From assembly GCA_965197405.1 (NCBI GenBank), contig OZ240206.1, positions 868,001 to 932,000 of the forward strand: a stretch of DNA of 64,000 bases. Reading direction: 5' to 3'. This DNA comes from G965197405 sp965197405 (GTDB lineage: Bacteria; Chloroflexota; Dehalococcoidia; Lucifugimonadales; JAGWBF01). Shown here piece after piece: positions 17,580-24,437 of this stretch (positions are counted from its first letter, which is position 1; every line of letters begins with the position of its first letter). The notes beneath the pieces were generated by a model. That model ran no database searches. It was given only the letters and a program-made list of their open reading frames with translations, and was not told the DNA's origin. The position numbers were made by a program, and so were the translations under genes.

Positions 17580-18253
17580 GGCGAGAGCCTCCTGAGGATA
17601 GAGTTCAGGCGCGGCAGGTCCCCCGTTAACTGTACGGCCAGGGCCTTCCCTGCGCTTACGAGGAAGCTGCGGGGGTCCTCCAGCTGCGCGCTGGCCCGGC
17701 GGAGGCAGGCGGCGATGACCTCATCGGTGACTCCCCGGCCCGCCGGGGAGGAGTTCACCAGCAGGCTCAAAAAGTCCAGCCCTTTGCCTGTGAAACGGGC
17801 TACCTCCTCGGGGGTGCAGGAGTAGACGAAGGCGTGAATCCTCGGCGGCAGGGCGGGCAGATAGTGGCTGGCGGTGACGCCGTCGCCGTGACCCAGTATC
17901 AGGGCCTCGAAGCGGGTGCAGAGAAGGCGAGCTATCTGGGGATTGCTGCGGTAGATGTCCTCCTCGGTGTCCTCATGTTCTCCCCTCGCGATGACGGGCC
18001 GGCCGGGGTCAAGCGCCTGGGTGCTAACGCTGTACACCACGGCGTAGATGCCGGAAGGTTCACCCGCGCTTCCTGTTTCCCCATGTACTCCATCAGCAAG
18101 GGAGGACTCGGTGCGGACGAAGGCCCCCAGGGGTGGGGACTCGTATAGCCGGTAGCACTGGGCTGTGAGCCGGTCGGAGGCGGACTCCACCACCTCGCCG
18201 ACGCGTCCAACACGGTGGGAGGCTACCCCTTGCTCGTTCAATCGCGCCTCCAC
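17576..18253 (-). CDS. conserved hypothetical protein between herA and nurA
   Basis: A 225-residue soluble protein I do not recognise. It contains GDGVTASHYLPALPPRIHAFVYSCTPEEVARF and a helical, leucine-rich C-terminus (VIAACLRRASAQLEDPRSFLVSAGKALAVQL). There is no signal peptide, membrane segment or obvious nuclease or ATPase motif. It overlaps herA by 4 nt and follows nurA after 79 nt, which hold a hairpin repeat. Position suggests a partner or regulator of the HerA-NurA resection machine. The start used here is the first ATG; a later start is possible. Confidence 0.65.
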   Translation of the reverse strand: MEARLNEQGVASHRVGRVGEVVESASDRLTAQCYRLYESPPLGAFVRTESSLADGVHGETGSAGEPSGIYAVVYSVSTQALDPGRPVIARGEHEDTEEDIYRSNPQIARLLCTRFEALILGHGDGVTASHYLPALPPRIHAFVYSCTPEEVARFTGKGLDFLSLLVNSSPAGRGVTDEVIAACLRRASAQLEDPRSFLVSAGKALAVQLTGDLPRLNSILRRLSP

Positions 18254-18279
18254 CGGTCTCTGCCGCGCCCCATATCATC

Positions 18280-18313
18280 GGCTTCTGGACTCCTGCTTTC
18301 GCAGGAGTGACGG
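18280..18313. repeat. CTCCTGC-TTTC-GCAGGAG hairpin repeat
   Basis: Intergenic hairpin between nurA and the next gene of the operon: CTCCTGCTTTCGCAGGAG followed by TGACGG. Related sequences are at 30176-30238, 52905-53030 and 59497-59608. Confidence 0.65.
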
Positions 18314-18332
18314 TAGAGAAGGCCATTCTTCA

Positions 18333-19544
18333 TCACAGCCACCGCGTCCGCTTGGAGCGGACCTTCTCGGACGTATAGACGGGGAGGCGCTTCCGGGAGA
18401 GGGCGTCTTCCAGGAGATGCTTGAAGGCCTCTCTATCGGGTCCTGTGACCACGGCCTGCTCGTGGGCCTCGGCGATGGCTGCGGGATAGCCCATGCCGCG
18501 CCTGCACTGGTCCAGTACCATCGCATGGCTCAGGGACAGCAGCCCCTCCTGCTGCGTCACCCACTCGGGCACCTCCACCCGCGCTATCTCGTCCCCCGTG
18601 TTCATGTAATAGAAATACATCTGGTGAGGGCCGTAGAAGTCCCTGGAGATGGATGAACTGGTGCGGTAGAGGCTGGAGCGCTCTCCCGGCCCCAGCAACT
18701 CCTGGAACAGGTGACGGTCCAGGAACCCGTTCACGGTGTCGCATTGGGTCCGCCCCGAGCGGTGGCCGCTGCAACTCCGGAGGCACTCGGCCAGGTCGTT
18801 AGGACACAGGGCGAGGCGAAGGGTATTGACCACCTCGGTGCTCTGGGGAAGGCTGATGTAGGCGGCCACGGCGAGGGGCCGGCTTTGGGCCAGGGCCTTG
18901 AGCTCATCGAGGGCGGGGATGAGTCCGCTCTTCAGTATCTCCTCCCGGACGAAGGGCTGATACCCGCGTCCGGCCAGGCCCCACAGGACCAGCGAGCCGT
19001 CAATGAGGGCCAACACGGGCAGCCCGGCCGGGGCCTCTTTGACCGCGGAAGCCAGACCCTTGACCTCCTCCACCGCTCGCTTCAGGTTCAGAATAGGCCC
19101 CTCCACGGCCACCTCCTCATTCGAGCCGGGGATGGGGTTGGTTATGTAGAGATCTTCGTCCCCGGCGTAGAGCCTGGGATGGCTGAACAGCCGGGCGTCG
19201 GACTCGGAGCCGTAGGTGAGGAGGCAGCCGCCGACGTTTATGAGGTAGCATCGGACGGGTATATGCCGGTCCACGTCTATATGGGAGCCGTCCACCGATG
19301 CCACGCAGAAGTCATGGGGCATATCCCGGGGCCTGTACGTGTCAGCGAGGCCGTCCACAAGGGCGGCGCACAGGAAGGGTCTGTCCCGGCTGTGCTCCAG
19401 CTTTCGCTTCACCGCCGAAGGGTCGGCTTCCCTCATAGCCTTCAGCGCGCGGGCAAGGCGCTGCGCCCTGTCGTCCCTGCCGTCGTCGAGGCGCTGCGCC
19501 AGAGTATCCATCTGCCGGAGGGTCTGGCCCAAGTCGAGGCCCAT
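18333..19544 (-). CDS. nurA: NurA domain 5'-3' nuclease
   Basis: A 403-residue protein with the NurA active-site pattern: VASVDGSHIDVD (first metal-binding aspartate at 85) and VLALIDGSLVLWGL (second), with further acidic residues toward the C-terminus. NurA is the nuclease partner of HerA and resects DNA ends. The gene lies 21 nt after selB and starts the nurA-X-herA run. Somewhat longer than typical archaeal NurA (about 340 residues), as often in bacteria. No frame problems. Confidence 0.85.
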   Translation of the reverse strand: MGLDLGQTLRQMDTLAQRLDDGRDDRAQRLARALKAMREADPSAVKRKLEHSRDRPFLCAALVDGLADTYRPRDMPHDFCVASVDGSHIDVDRHIPVRCYLINVGGCLLTYGSESDARLFSHPRLYAGDEDLYITNPIPGSNEEVAVEGPILNLKRAVEEVKGLASAVKEAPAGLPVLALIDGSLVLWGLAGRGYQPFVREEILKSGLIPALDELKALAQSRPLAVAAYISLPQSTEVVNTLRLALCPNDLAECLRSCSGHRSGRTQCDTVNGFLDRHLFQELLGPGERSSLYRTSSSISRDFYGPHQMYFYYMNTGDEIARVEVPEWVTQQEGLLSLSHAMVLDQCRRGMGYPAAIAEAHEQAVVTGPDREAFKHLLEDALSRKRLPVYTSEKVRSKRTRWL

Positions 19545-19565
19545 TGTCTGCTCTGTCTACCCCGT

Positions 19566-21434
19566 CTATCTCAATACCCGCTCATCCCCTATGCGGCGGG
19601 TGATGTGCTGCTGGTCCAGGTACTCCATCAGGGGCAGGATATACTTGCGGCTGGTATCGAAGAGGTCTCTCCCGTCGGCCACCGTAATCTTCCCGTGCTC
19701 CCTGGTGTGGGCAACTATTCTATCAACCATATCCCTATAGGCCGAAGCGGCAAAGAGGACCGTTTCGTTGACTTTTACCACCTTCTCTTCCTCCACCAGC
19801 AGGGCCACAAGCTCCGGGTCCAGGGAGTGGCCGGTGGGAGGAGAATAAGGCTCGGACTCCAGGGCCTTTATGTAGTCATCCACCTGTTTTTGCTGGGCCG
19901 GACTCAGGGTCATACGGTGTCCGGGCAGACGTATGGAGGCCCCTTCCTCCTCCAGCACCTCCTCGTCTGCCATGCGCTCCAGCACCCAGGGAAAGGCCTG
20001 CTGAGATAGGCCAAGGCGGCTCCTCAGCTCCTCCCGGGGAATGCCTTTACGCAGCGGGTACTGGTGGTGGTACGACTCCAGGGCAGTAGAGGCCTTCTTT
20101 TCCAGCAATTCCCAGGCGGAGGCAGAGTAGACCAGCGCACCGGGTGTGGTGGCGGCATCCTCCAGCAACAGCACGACCTGCCCGCTCTGGGCCATCTCTT
20201 CGACCCCTGAGAGGACTTCGTCCAAAGAGAGATTGGCCTGCCGGGACAGGGTGTTGAGGTCACAGGGGCCCCAGTGCTCCACGGCGTTGAGAAGGGCTTC
20301 TTCGCCGGTGCCTTCTTCCATTGCCATCAAGCGCTCGATTATCGGGAGGACGAAGCGGCGGTGGCGGCGTCTGGAATAGGGGTCCACCACCTTTCCACCG
20401 CCGAGGGTGGCATCTGCGGAGCGGACCACAAACAGGTCTCCCTTCACCGCCGGTATGGGGTATTCGAGGTGTATCTGCCCCCAGCCCTCTTCACCAGGCT
20501 TCAGTTCCTCCCTGTCCAGCAGGCGCACCCTGGCGGGGGTCTCGTTGGTGAACAGGTGAAAGGTAATGCCTTCATTGTGCTTCAGGGAGCGGGGGGCGTC
20601 ACGGAGGAGCCTCAGCTGGGCGTCCAACCTCTTCGTTGGCCTCAGCCACTCCGAGGCGGTAATCACCTCGCCGCGCTGGATGCCATCCCGGGAAATCCCC
20701 GACAGGTTCACCGCCAGCCTCCTACCGGGGCCGACGTGGTCCACCTTCTTCCGGTGGCTCTGCAGGCCGCGGACGCGGCCCTTCCCCCCCGAAAGGACCA
20801 TGTGGACCTCCTGCCCGACGGAGAGGTCGCCATCTATGAGGGTCCCCGTGACAACCGTTCCGAACCCGGCCACTGTGAAGCACCTGTCCACGGGCAATCT
20901 GGGACGCCCCAGATTCTTGCGCGTGTCGGTGGAGTCGAGCATACTGTCAATCGTGCCCTGGAGCTCGTCAAGGCCCTGGCCGCTGTAGGCGGATACCCCT
21001 ATCATGGGCGAGGTCTCAAAGGTAGTCCCTTTGAGAGCATCTTCAACCTCCGCCTTCACCAGCTCCACAAGCTCCTCGTCCACGAGGTCACTCTTGGTTA
21101 TGACCACCAGGCCGCGCTTGACGCGAAGGATGTCCAGAATCGCCAGGTGCTCCCTGGTCTGGGGCATGACACTCTCGTCGGCTGCCACCACCAGCAGGGC
21201 CAGGTCAATGCCTCCCACGCCCGCCAGCATGTTCTTGATGAACCGCTCGTGGCCCGGCACGTCCACGATGCTGATCTCCCGGCCGCTGGGGAGGGTGAGC
21301 CAGGCAAAGCCCAAGTCTATCGTCATCTCCCGTTCCTTCTCCTGGGGCAGGCGGTCCGGGTCAATGGTGGTGAGGGCCTTTACGAGGGTGGACTTGCCGT
21401 GGTCAACGTGTCCTGCGGTGCCTATGACGTACAT
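19566..21434 (-). CDS. selB: selenocysteine-specific elongation factor SelB
   Basis: A 622-residue translational GTPase: G1 GHVDHGKST (8-16), G3 DVPGHERFIKNM, G4 TKSD, then EF-Tu-like domains 2 and 3. The C-terminal winged-helix repeats (LSRQANLSLDEVLSGVEEMAQSGQVV and ITVADGRDLFDTSRKYILPLMEYLDQQHIT) distinguish SelB from EF-Tu. It delivers Sec-tRNA to UGA codons with a downstream SECIS hairpin. Length fits E. coli SelB (614). No selA, selD or tRNA-Sec gene is in the window, so whether selenocysteine is used here remains open. Likely co-transcribed with nurA. Confidence 0.95.
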   Translation of the reverse strand: MYVIGTAGHVDHGKSTLVKALTTIDPDRLPQEKEREMTIDLGFAWLTLPSGREISIVDVPGHERFIKNMLAGVGGIDLALLVVAADESVMPQTREHLAILDILRVKRGLVVITKSDLVDEELVELVKAEVEDALKGTTFETSPMIGVSAYSGQGLDELQGTIDSMLDSTDTRKNLGRPRLPVDRCFTVAGFGTVVTGTLIDGDLSVGQEVHMVLSGGKGRVRGLQSHRKKVDHVGPGRRLAVNLSGISRDGIQRGEVITASEWLRPTKRLDAQLRLLRDAPRSLKHNEGITFHLFTNETPARVRLLDREELKPGEEGWGQIHLEYPIPAVKGDLFVVRSADATLGGGKVVDPYSRRRHRRFVLPIIERLMAMEEGTGEEALLNAVEHWGPCDLNTLSRQANLSLDEVLSGVEEMAQSGQVVLLLEDAATTPGALVYSASAWELLEKKASTALESYHHQYPLRKGIPREELRSRLGLSQQAFPWVLERMADEEVLEEEGASIRLPGHRMTLSPAQQKQVDDYIKALESEPYSPPTGHSLDPELVALLVEEEKVVKVNETVLFAASAYRDMVDRIVAHTREHGKITVADGRDLFDTSRKYILPLMEYLDQQHITRRIGDERVLR

Positions 21435-21662
21435 GGTATGCTCCCATTTTTATCCTGAACGGCGGGCATGGTACTATTGAAGTGAAGGCTGGGATTCCCC
21501 GGAATTTCAGAGAGTTGCCCTGACGTCACTCTGGTATTGAGGGCAACGGCCCGACTTCAGGATAGCACCAAAGGGCACGGGAGGCAATTGGGAGAAGTTC
21601 CGACGGGCTACAGCACATGATTTCTGGCACAGCTACGGAAGTATCAACCGGGAGAGAGGCTG
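21435..21662. other. divergent intergenic region selB / LLM oxidoreductase
   Basis: The 228 bp hold no ORF or tRNA. GTTGCCCT (21514) and AGGGCAAC (21540) form an 8-bp inverted repeat with an 18-nt spacer, a possible regulatory hairpin. The LLM gene is preceded by GGGAGAGAGGCTG as ribosome binding site. Confidence 0.4.
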
Positions 21663-22604
21663 ATGGCGGATAAGAAAGTCAAGTTCAGCGTACGCATACA
21701 CCAGAGCGGCTACAGCTACGAGTCCCTGCGGCAAATCTGGGTTGAGGCGGACAAGCTCGGATACTACTCGGCTACCCTCTTCGACCTCCTGAACGTCCCG
21801 ACCCTGGAATGCTGGACGACCCTCTCAGCCCTGGCCGCCGAAACGGAGCGAATCAGGCTCACGCCCCTGGTGCTGGCCAACCTGTACCGGCCTCCTGCCC
21901 TTCTGGCCAAGATGGCCTCTACCCTGGACGTCATCAGCGGGGGGAGATTGGAGCTTGGGATAGGCGCCGGCGGAGGAGAAGACGACCACCTGGCCTCGGG
22001 AATCTCCTTCCCGCGCACGTCAGTGCGAGTGACCATGCTGGAAGAGGCCATCGAGGTGATCAAGCGGCTGTGGCAGGAGCCGGAGGCCAGCTTCGAGGGA
22101 CGTTACTATACCCTGAAAGCGGCGGTCAACGAGCCAAAGCCGGTACAGAGTCCGCACCCGCCCGTTTTGGTGGGCGGTCACGGCGAGACCTATCTCCTCA
22201 GGTCGGCGGCCCGGTACGCCGATATCTGCAATATCGGCTTCGAGATGAGCCTTGAGGAGCACCGGGCAAAGCTGGACGTCCTGAAAGAGCACTGCCGGAG
22301 GTCCGAGCGAGACCCCGCCGAAATCGAGGTGAGCCACAACACGAGGGTGTTAATAGCCGAGAGTCCCAGCGAGTATGACAGGTTGGTCGCCCAGGGTGCA
22401 GCCGGGTCGAACACACGCGTTGACGACTATAGGGCATCGCTGTCCAGGGCCATAGCGGGGACGCCGGACCAGTGTATAGAGCAAATCAGGCGCTACGTGG
22501 ATAGCGACATCACGTATTTCTTCCTTCTCTTCCCCGACCCAATCTCTTCTGAAAGTCTGTCGCTCTTTGCGAGGGAGGTCATGCCCCATTTCGACACAGC
22601 ATGA
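21663..22604 (+). CDS. LLM-class flavin-dependent oxidoreductase
   Basis: A 313-residue bacterial luciferase-like (alpha/beta)8 protein. SGGRLELGIGAGGGEDDHLASGI is the typical cofactor-site loop, with VLVGGHGETYLLRSAARYADICN after it and the late GTPDQCIEQIRRYVD motif. Such enzymes use F420 or FMN for hydride transfer on diverse substrates; the sequence does not show which. It stands alone, divergent from selB, with a MITE arm downstream. Substrate unknown. Confidence 0.85.
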   Translation: MADKKVKFSVRIHQSGYSYESLRQIWVEADKLGYYSATLFDLLNVPTLECWTTLSALAAETERIRLTPLVLANLYRPPALLAKMASTLDVISGGRLELGIGAGGGEDDHLASGISFPRTSVRVTMLEEAIEVIKRLWQEPEASFEGRYYTLKAAVNEPKPVQSPHPPVLVGGHGETYLLRSAARYADICNIGFEMSLEEHRAKLDVLKEHCRRSERDPAEIEVSHNTRVLIAESPSEYDRLVAQGAAGSNTRVDDYRASLSRAIAGTPDQCIEQIRRYVDSDITYFFLLFPDPISSESLSLFAREVMPHFDTA

Positions 22605-22637
22605 CAAAGCCCTCCGAAGGCACTGAAGGGCAGTAAT

Positions 22638-22661
22638 AGCCTGCCCGCGGCAGGCAGGCCC
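22638..22661 (-). repeat. possible degenerate 24-nt mini-element
   Basis: On the minus strand GGGCCTGCCTGCCGCGGG is followed by CAGGCT. The tail matches the mini-element family; the head does not start with CC and instead pairs GCCTGCC with GGGCAGGC. Included as a weak member. Confidence 0.4.
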
Positions 22662-22669
22662 CGCTGCGT

Positions 22670-22696
22670 GTCATTCCGAATGGAGCGAGGAATGAC
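22670..22696. repeat. single MITE arm GTCATTCCG...GAATGAC
   Basis: GTCATTCCGAATGGAGCGAG then GAATGAC, the terminal-arm sequence of the dispersed intergenic repeat, here as one arm folded on itself. The following text GAGAGGGGTTGCGGGTGACATGATGCGCG recurs near 27022-27050. Confidence 0.65.
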
Positions 22697-22799
22697 ATGA
22701 GAGGGGTTGCGGGTGACATGATGCGCGGCCGGCCTGCGGTCAGTCAGGGACGACACAGAGGAAACTCAACCACCTGAATAGAAACGCTATAGCCCCGCG

Positions 22800-22840
22800 T
22801 TGACCCGCATGTCATGGATGGATATAATAGGTTCTAACCT
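22800..22840 (+). promoter_or_regulatory. sigma70-type promoter and palindrome for the desulforedoxin minigenes
   Basis: TTGACC (22800-22805), a 17-nt spacer and TATAAT (22823-22828). The perfect palindrome AGGTTCTAACCT (22829-22840) lies at the expected transcription start and is a candidate operator. The first minigene starts 33 nt further on. Confidence 0.65.
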
Positions 22841-22872
22841 ACATTCACAAGAGTCCGGGAGTGTGTCTCAAA

Positions 22873-22989
22873 GTGGCCAACCAGACGGGAAAACGATACG
22901 TTTGCGCCAGTTGTGGTTCTGAGTTCATCGTGACCAAGGGTGGCGGTGGCGCCGTTGCCTGCTGCAACGAACCCATGTCGCTCAAGTAA
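22873..22989 (+). CDS. desulforedoxin-like iron-sulfur minigene 1
   Basis: A 38-residue protein from a GTG start: VANQTGKRYVCASCGSEF, then VTKGGGGAVACC and NEPMSLK. The C-x2-C...CC spacing is that of the desulforedoxin / N-terminal desulfoferrodoxin Fe(Cys)4 domain, which binds one iron as a dimer and serves in electron transfer or superoxide defence. A near paralogue follows 43 nt downstream. Start chosen because the N-terminus aligns with that of the paralogue (ANQ-GKRY). Both are behind a strong promoter. No desulfoferrodoxin catalytic domain is attached. Confidence 0.75.
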   Translation: MANQTGKRYVCASCGSEFIVTKGGGGAVACCNEPMSLK

Positions 22990-23032
22990 TAGACCTTGAG
23001 CCACCGCTGTTCATAATCAAGGGAGGGGTCGC

Positions 23033-23176
23033 ATGGCCAATCAGTTGGGCAAGCGCTACACTTGCGCCACCTGCGGTACTATGGTGCTCTGCACCAAGAC
23101 GGGGGAAGGCTCCATCCAGTGTTGCGATGCCGATATGGGCCTCCAGGAACCCAGGAAGCTGCCTTCTTCGGACTAA
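23033..23176 (+). CDS. desulforedoxin-like iron-sulfur minigene 2
   Basis: A 47-residue paralogue of the preceding minigene: MANQLGKRYTCATCGTMVLC, then TKTGEGSIQCC and DADMGLQEPRKLPSSD. It keeps C-x2-C and CC and has one further cysteine. The RBS GGGAGGGG lies 6 nt before ATG. Probably co-transcribed with minigene 1. The next gene, lexA, is convergent and ends 27 nt away. Confidence 0.8.
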   Translation: MANQLGKRYTCATCGTMVLCTKTGEGSIQCCDADMGLQEPRKLPSSD

Positions 23177-23203
23177 TTATCCACGTCCAAGACTAAGGTC
23201 TGC

Positions 23204-23866
23204 TCAGTGCAGCACCCGGATTACGCCCACCACTCTGCCCTGTATCTCCACGTTGTCCACGGGCGAGTATATAGGCTCCATCTGGCTATTGGCCGGCTGG
23301 AGCCGCACCCTATCCCCCTCGTGGTAGAGACGCTTGAGGGTGGTCTCGTTCTCCAGCTTGAGCCTTGCCACCACCGCCTCCCCGTTCGCCGCCTGCTGTA
23401 GAGGCTCCACCAGCACGATGTCCCCGTCGTCCACCAGGGCGTCTATCATAGAGGTGCCCTTCACCCTCAACGCGTACAGTCGCTGATTATCCCTGAACAT
23501 GCCGGGCGGGATTTCGATGCTCTCCAGAAGTCCGCCGGGCGCCCATCCCTCGTCGTCTATAACGGGCAGGGGCTCGCCGGCAGCGATATAAGCTATCACC
23601 GGGACCCGGCGCGACGGAGGAACGCTCCGATAGGCGGGGAGAGTCCCGTCCAAGAGCTCGATGCCCCGGGCCACGTCGGGCCTGCGGCGAAGGTAGCCTT
23701 CCCGCTGGAGTATGCGGAGATTATAGTCCACCACCGAGGTGGAGCTTATCTCGCAAGCCTTCTGGATGTCGCGCACTGTGGGGGGCAGCCCGTTTTCCCG
23801 CATGAACTGGCGGATGAACACCATCATCCGTTCCTGTCTGGCTCGAAGTTTTTTCTTCTGCTGCAT
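23204..23866 (-). CDS. lexA: LexA repressor
   Basis: An N-terminal winged helix (GLPPTVRDIQKACEISSTSVVDYNLRIL) is followed by the peptidase S24 domain. From the start at 23866 the autocleavage bond is A-G in YIAAGEP (about 96-97), the catalytic serine is in KGTSMIDA (about 139) and the lysine in TTLKRL (about 178). LexA represses DNA-repair genes until RecA-stimulated self-cleavage. I prefer ATG 23866 over 23881 because GAGGTAAAA precedes it. An imperfect LexA-type box lies about 100 nt upstream, consistent with autoregulation. Confidence 0.95.
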   Translation of the reverse strand: MQQKKKLRARQERMMVFIRQFMRENGLPPTVRDIQKACEISSTSVVDYNLRILQREGYLRRRPDVARGIELLDGTLPAYRSVPPSRRVPVIAYIAAGEPLPVIDDEGWAPGGLLESIEIPPGMFRDNQRLYALRVKGTSMIDALVDDGDIVLVEPLQQAANGEAVVARLKLENETTLKRLYHEGDRVRLQPANSQMEPIYSPVDNVEIQGRVVGVIRVLH

Positions 23867-23964
23867 TTTTACCTCGAACATCGGGTCTAGGGGTTTTCAC
23901 CCACCGGATTTCCCCGGGATTTCCCCAGGACTTCCAAAGCGGCATTCAGGGTGAAAAATCCTCG

Positions 23965-23976
23965 AAACTTGTGTTC
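23965..23976. promoter_or_regulatory. candidate LexA (SOS) box
   Basis: AAAC-TTGT-GTTC, one mismatch from the Gram-positive-type GAAC-N4-GTTC box, upstream of lexA. Candidate autoregulatory site. Confidence 0.45.
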
Positions 23977-23998
23977 TACAGGCAGGGTAGCAGACGGA

Positions 23999-24013
23999 GT
24001 TGACGCTGTCAAC
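23999..24013. promoter_or_regulatory. perfect palindrome GTTGAC-GCT-GTCAAC
   Basis: Six-base perfect arms with a 3-nt centre, between lexA and rpsT (245 bp gap). Operator-like. It does not match the LexA box pattern, and the bound factor is unknown. Confidence 0.4.
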
Positions 24014-24110
24014 AGGGTGATGGAGCGGGAGTCCCGCCGGGGCCCGGGAAGACGGGCCAAGGCCTCGTTAAGATTCCGAAAGGTCCGAGTTCACGCGCCG
24101 CTATGGGCGG

Positions 24111-24389
24111 TCAGGACGACTTGAGGGCGTTCAGCTTGGCCATGAGGCGAGACTTCCTGCGGGCAGCGTTGTTGCGGTGGAGGATGCCCTTGGTAACTGC
24201 TCCGTCCAGGACCTTCACCGCCTGGGCAACGGCAGGCTCCGCGTTCTCAAATTGGCCTCTCCGCAAGGTGTTCACCGCTCTGGCCACGATGGTGCGAGTG
24301 AAGCTGCGTACCCTACGGTTCCTCAGTCGCCTTCTCTCGGCAGTGCGGGCTGTCTTTTCGCTGGGCAAAATGGCCTCCTGCGTGCTCAT
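24111..24389 (-). CDS. rpsT: 30S ribosomal protein S20
   Basis: A 92-residue basic protein with the S20 pattern: EKTARTAERRRLRNRRVRSFTRT and the C-terminal KGILHRNNAARRKSRLMAKLNAL. S20 binds 16S rRNA in the 30S body. The gene is monocistronic in appearance, lies between lexA and relA on the same strand, and has its own promoter overlapping the end of relA. Length normal. Confidence 0.95.
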   Translation of the reverse strand: MSTQEAILPSEKTARTAERRRLRNRRVRSFTRTIVARAVNTLRRGQFENAEPAVAQAVKVLDGAVTKGILHRNNAARRKSRLMAKLNALKSS

Positions 24390-24407
24390 GTGGTCTGTAA
24401 TTTTAAT

Positions 24408-24437
24408 AGTATAAACCCCAGCCGCTACTTGGGTGAA
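24408..24437 (-). promoter_or_regulatory. promoter for rpsT
   Basis: Minus strand TTCACC (24437-24432), 18-nt spacer, TATACT (24413-24408), 18 nt before the rpsT ATG. The -35 lies in the last codons of the relA gene. Confidence 0.45.

Noticed and set aside
15822..17825. 667-codon plus-strand frame opposite herA
   Set aside because: Mirror frame of HerA with His/Gly/Leu-rich composition; the minus strand has the real motifs.
18711..21458. 432- and 394-codon plus-strand frames opposite nurA and selB
   Set aside because: Shadows of genes with clear catalytic motifs on the other strand.
21435..21662. tRNA-Sec gene next to selB
   Set aside because: No cloverleaf, T-loop or long variable arm can be drawn from this segment.
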